From the NCBI GenBank assembly GCA_948146395.1, contig OX411552.1, positions 5,246,284-5,310,283 on the forward strand: a stretch of 64,000 nt of DNA, read 5' to 3'. Positions 59,800-64,000 of the stretch are shown here, in pieces (within the stretch, counting starts at the first letter, position 1; each line of letters starts with the position of its first letter). The position numbers and the translations under genes are program-made. Source of the DNA: Fragum whitleyi. Its lineage: Eukaryota > Mollusca > Bivalvia > Cardiida > Cardiidae. The notes below the pieces were generated by a model. The model was not told where the DNA came from, ran no database searches, and saw only the letters and a list, made by a program, of their open reading frames with translations.

Positions 59800-61860
59800 A
59801 CAAAATTCAATATCACATTTCTCCCACTTATGGATGTATGTTAAGAAGTACGCCTTAGTAGGATGAACAGCTTGTGGCACGGATAATTGTTGTGGTTGTA
59901 CTGGTGTGAGAAACGACAAAACACCATGGTTAGGTGCATCTATTATTGTCATATAACTGCAACAAGTTTGTAATCGAGGTTAAACCACATGTAAAGAATA
60001 CAATCGGCTGGCAATGTCACGCCCTATCAGGTCGAAATCAGTGTAGAATATGGAGAATGCAACATGTACAGGTGTATTACTATTTTCTCCTGTACTTTCC
60101 TCATGCTCGTTGCATATTCATGAGGGGGTAGATTTAAGCATGTACGCATGCGTGGTATAACAAATAAACCTTGGCGTTTAAATGAAATAATGATCAAAAT
60201 AAACCTAAGCTGGGTAGTTTATGGAAAATAAACCATCAAGAAATTTGAAAATCCAGCATTCTGATTCGACGATAAAGTAGGACAAAGACTAAAATTTGGG
60301 AACATTTACATTTTTGACCCGTCAAGGGGCCTCAGTCCGTTGATTATCTTCTCCCACATGAAACATATCTAACTCACTTCGCAATAGAAAATATGACCGA
60401 ATGGAGTTACCATGCACCGTTATCTTTTTACTTATCGTGTAGTTCTAGTATACATGTGGATGAACCATACTCAGAAACTAAATGTAAATGGTATTCGGAC
60501 AAGCGAGATTCTTTTCGATCTAGCAATATACAACATTTACCACGATTTAATCGGATTACCTCTCAAATCGATAATTCAAACCAAAACTCAAATAATACAA
60601 CGAAAATGGGACTTCTTTGTTCTTTATAAAATTGCACTTATTTTCGGTGCTGCGGTAGGTTACACACAAAGGTTTGACCTTTGACCTCTTATGCCCTTCA
60701 TCTTCATTCAATGGCCTTCCTTTAAGTTAAGAAAATCTCGGGAAACTCCCTCTAACTTTCGGGCTACCCAGGCTTAAGTAGATAGTATTTTTTCCACCTA
60801 TGAAGAGGGCAGTTAATTTGGGTACGACCCCCACCCGTTATCCGTCCTTTCGCAAAGGAAGTAGTACACATCGAATGTAAACTCAAGCGTTGAATCAAAG
60901 GAGAGATGCAAAACTAGGTGAAAATGATAAGAATGAGCACATGGGTTACTATTTTACTCTCGACAAAAACGGTCAATGTCGCACTACTTTATCTAAAGGA
61001 TCTACTTTTACCATACCCTGACCCTCGGTAGAAAATTCCAGTGAGGTCACTCCACGTTGTTCGGTTTTTGACCCGATACGGGGTACGGGGTTGTTTCCTA
61101 TGGCCTGCTAAACCAGACCAAAAACATGCCTAAAATATAATCATGGACAAATACTAGAACTGAGTTTGTCAAGCTTACTACTCCGTATATTGCAGGAACT
61201 TTGGCTAATGGCACAACTACCTATCTTATCAGAATAAGCGATACAGTTGTGAATAAAGTCAAAGTCTCAAGGGTAGCACTTAATAATACAGATAACTCGA
61301 CTGAACCAAGTAAATCGTTGCAAGACTTTTCTCTTGGAAAATCGCTAGGTCATTGACTTCATTCTGGGGCACTGGAGGACATTAAAATATTCTGGTGGTA
61401 ATGGTGACATAACATCGATTAGATGATCAAGACGCCGTAGTAAGACAGAAACAATGACATCAAAACACAAACAAATCAATACTCGTAAGGATGCAGTATC
61501 AATATGGTTTATTTTTTTTTAATTTGTAAAAAAAAAATGATAACAATAAAAAACATAAAAAACTACAAGTAAGTTATCAAATAACAACATAAATTTTTCA
61601 TCCCTTTTGGCAGGAACATATTTGATATATTGTTGAAAATATATTTGAAAAAAGTTCTTTGAAATTCAGCAAGAATATGACATTTAAACAAGAGATCCAT
61701 TTAGTGAACTTGAAGTAAAGTTGTTTAATAACGGAATTATTTATAAGTATGGTCGTAGAAGGGTCACTGATTACTGACCACTGTCCGAATAATGTGACTT
61801 ATCTCCTTAAATATGTTCCCTGCTCAGTAGTCTTTCGCACAAATATTTGAACAACTTTAC
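59800..61860. other. Upstream region of lipocalin 2
   Basis: The overlapping 78- and 90-codon frames at 60393-60684 are not recognisable and cannot both be real. TTAAATATG at about 61806 is a possible TATA-like site for lipocalin 2. No repeat structure was identified. Confidence 0.45.
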
Positions 61861-61867
61861 CGAGACG

Positions 61868-61987
61868 ATGAACACCTTAGGAACAGTAATTGTGTTGGGG
61901 TTTATATTTGGCAGCTGCTACGCACAGGTACCAAGTGCGCTTGGCTGCCCCAAAGTTGATACAATTAAAAGTTTTAATTTGACAAGA
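61868..61987 (+). CDS. APOD-like: Second apoD-like lipocalin, exon 1 only (runs off the window)
   Basis: ATG at 61868 opens a 120-bp exon ending in phase 0 at donor GTAAGT: signal peptide NTLGTVIVLGFIFGSCYA, then QVPSALGCPKVDTIKSFNLT and R. Compared with exon 1 of lipocalin 1 it shares AQVP, CPKVDT(V/I)K and F(D/N)(I/L)T(K/R), the same exon length within one codon and the same phase. The GxW exon was not found before 64000, so intron 1 exceeds 2 kb and the rest lies outside. Confidence 0.85.
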
Positions 61988-62766
61988 GTAAGTACATACA
62001 TCAATATTTGTATTCATGTTAAGTAATCATTCAAAAAAATTTAAATATTATTCTAAAGCTATTGTATGGTCATTTGATTTCAGCAGCCATGAATGTAATC
62101 AAGAAAATATACCGAGTTTTTTAACACTTCGGCAAAACTGCCATGTAACGCGTGACATGTTTTTATTGCATATTTCAAAAAAAAAATGAATCCCGAGGTC
62201 GGTTTGAAGCAATGTTAATTTTAGCATTTTGAAAATTAGAATGGTAAAGCTTCTTCACTATGGATTTTGAATGCTTCGAAAAGGATCACAAATTTATTAA
62301 AGTGAACGTATAATATTTTCTATGGATACCATGCAAATGTCACTTAAACATTCGCAAAAATTCAATATAATAACATAATTAGTAGGAGAGTTATATAACA
62401 CATACATGACAGCTGCAAGAAAATTGAAACAAAGATAAAATGAGTTAAAAAAGGAAAAGAACTCGACTAAAATTAATCTCACATTTACGAATTCTCTGAT
62501 AATATGGTCACAAAGACAGCAGAGATGCGATACTAGCACGTTAACCTAAGTGTTACCTCGATACTAACGCAGGCACCCTGTTGACTCATAGTCTTTGAAT
62601 AGTCGAGAAAAAAAAAAACTGGACAAATTTCTTACTTTTTCATCTTAAGGATTTTTGCGTTACAGCTGTGCCTAATCTACTAAATATCTTATGATCATTT
62701 CTTTACGAAAGTAAAAAATTAAAGTTGCTTCTTGAATAGAAACTAAATATGGAATTCCGCCATTCA

Positions 62767-62808
62767 TCATCTCATTTGAATCGTCTTCTAATGACGATTC
62801 CAATGAGA
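62767..62808. repeat. Hairpin (family H)
   Basis: CATCTCATTTGAATCGTC and GACGATTCCAATGAGATA pair closely. Flanks on both sides of the insertion at 62821 match the copy at 19766-19860 (ACACCAGGTA after it). Confidence 0.85.
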
Positions 62809-62820
62809 TATTGCAAGGTA

Positions 62821-63734
62821 TAGTCCGTTTGACTTCTGTATGGACCAACCTTTTCATCAATTACATAAAATTGCGTTTGAATAAAAGATTTGTATGTAGT
62901 AAAATCTTAATTTCAGCTTAATACCATCCCAAAAAATATTTTTTGATAATAAAATGATTTCAAAATAATGATTTTGTCTATCGAGTTAATGTTAACATTT
63001 TCGCATTATCCGTTCTTAAACACGAGGGGTGATGGAGGCTGTTCAACAGTAAGAAAATGTCAACAAATATAGTAAAAACACGTGGTTTCATTCCAAACTT
63101 TTGACAGATGAAATGTCCATTAGTCCTTATTTGGACATGCTAATTAGCATATCGACGGTCATGTCATCTTAAAACTTAAATAGCACGTGATTTTTACCGT
63201 TAGTACTAGCCTTTTCATCAAGTTTTCCTCGTGAAATTCCCAACTACTTCGTTTGATAATGCTTTTTGATTGGACTTAACATGTAAATATAGGGTTCATC
63301 TCAGAATGAATAGAATCAATAATCAATTATCTGGTCAAACAGTTTCTGAAGAAAGAGAGAATATACACAGATTTGATATCCAACGGTAGCAAAAGTCTTA
63401 GACAAACTTAATTACATTGAAAAACTCGATTTTGTAGTAATACAATTCACTTAAAATCTGACTCTTTTGACTCGGCCCCTATGCAAATCAGTACTTTTTT
63501 TGGTTATACAATTCGCTGTTCCGTTTAATACAGTAACAAGTAGGTATGAAATGCTGAAAGTTAACATGTAGACGGACGGACAAAATCATTATTTTACATT
63601 CAAAAATTCTGAAAAACAAAATTCGTCATGGTATTAGCTCGAAAAAATGATATGACAAGAAAAATATGCGTTTCATTAATTAATTTCTAAGATTTTCGGC
63701 GAAATGTTGGTCCATATAGAAGTCAAACGGACTA
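62821..63734. mobile_element. 914-bp TIR element with TA target, nested in family H repeat
   Basis: With the TA pairs, 62819-62849 and 63706-63736 are 31-base inverted repeats with one mismatch (TAGTCCGTTTGACTTC...). TA stands on both sides. The host repeat is recognisable on both flanks by comparison with 19766-19860, which shows where the insertion occurred. Non-autonomous Tc1/mariner type is the best reading. No transposase frame. Confidence 0.82.
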
Positions 63735-64000
63735 TAAATTAACAATGAATGGAAACACCAGGTACAATTTGTGATTTTACTTACCATTTTTTTTTTGTAA
63801 GAAGTATAGTAAAACTGGCCACAGGTTTCTCGTTTACCGATTACCCCGGAGTAACTAGCAAAAGAAGAAGAAGAAGAAGAAAAAAAAACACTCATTGGGC
63901 GCAATTGCGACGTCTTAATGTGTTTTCGAATCATTGTCTTGATTTCAAATCCATTTCCGACTTCCATCAAAACTTGTTTAAACGATGAATTCAATTCACC

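Larger units (their letters stand above)
61988..64000. other. Lipocalin 2 intron 1 (incomplete)
   Basis: No YLGxWYE-type exon was found in this stretch. Contains the family H hairpin at 62767-62808 and the mariner-type MITE listed separately. A (GAA)n microsatellite lies at 63861-63886. The 104-codon frame at 63680-63994 is repeat-derived. Confidence 0.7.

Noticed and set aside
60393..60684. Overlapping 78- and 90-codon plus-strand frames
   Set aside because: Two frames of the same DNA, no domain, no splice support.

Overview
The window is nuclear DNA from an animal, most likely a bivalve mollusc. It is AT-rich and has long introns with GT/AG junctions. It is packed with short inverted-repeat transposons, tRNA-derived SINEs and LINE remains. 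Several repeat families (arrays ending in a hairpin plus GGTGAGCTAA, and GACAGACGGAC-type simple sequence before a GGGGGCATA hairpin end) look like those I associate with bivalve introns. The bivalve call is inference from repeat style and gene content; no species marker was seen.

Three host genes are supported. (1) Minus strand, 2741-22026: a complete ribonuclease T2 gene, assembled by eye from nine coding exons whose phases all agree. It gives a 272-residue secreted enzyme with both catalytic motifs. Most of the first 22 kb is its introns, filled with repeats. (2) Plus strand, 42108-46493: a complete four-exon apolipoprotein D-like lipocalin of 186 residues, with a TATA-like box and an AATAAA signal. 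(3) Plus strand, 61868-61987: the first coding exon of a second, paralogous lipocalin that runs off the right edge. The two lipocalins form a tandem pair about 15 kb apart, separated by a LINE and other repeats.

Layout: 1-2.7 kb is the 3' flank of RNase T2. From 2.7 to 22 kb is RNase T2. Two of its exons (2 and 8) have each been partly copied in tandem and the copies have decayed. Its second intron holds a roughly 1.4-kb array of RFX X-box-like palindromes. From 22 to 27.8 kb is 5' flank with a CpG-rich patch. At 27.8-29.8 kb lies a 2-kb element with long terminal inverted repeats and a 9-bp target duplication; it carries an internal duplication split by a 268-bp block that looks identical to sequence 3.6 kb away. 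From 30 to 42 kb are repeats, a 5'-truncated LINE, and an 896-bp near-perfect palindrome with a target duplication and an unoccupied related site at 10 kb. From 42 to 46.6 kb is lipocalin 1. A LINE of about 4.7 kb on the minus strand fills 48.95-53.7 kb; its ORF1 and endonuclease lie in one frame separated by a single UAG, and a one-base frameshift separates endonuclease from reverse transcriptase. From 53.7 to 61.8 kb are decayed repeats, including a LINE endonuclease relic, a perfect 42-bp-arm hairpin and a mariner-like inverted-repeat element. From 61.9 to 64 kb are lipocalin 2 exon 1 and its intron.

Nothing links the RNase and the lipocalins beyond both encoding secreted proteins. The strongest curiosities are structural: decayed exon-copy arrays, transposons abutting splice acceptors, the X-box array, the UAG-linked LINE frames and the chimeric 2-kb element. 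All coordinates and identities were read by eye.
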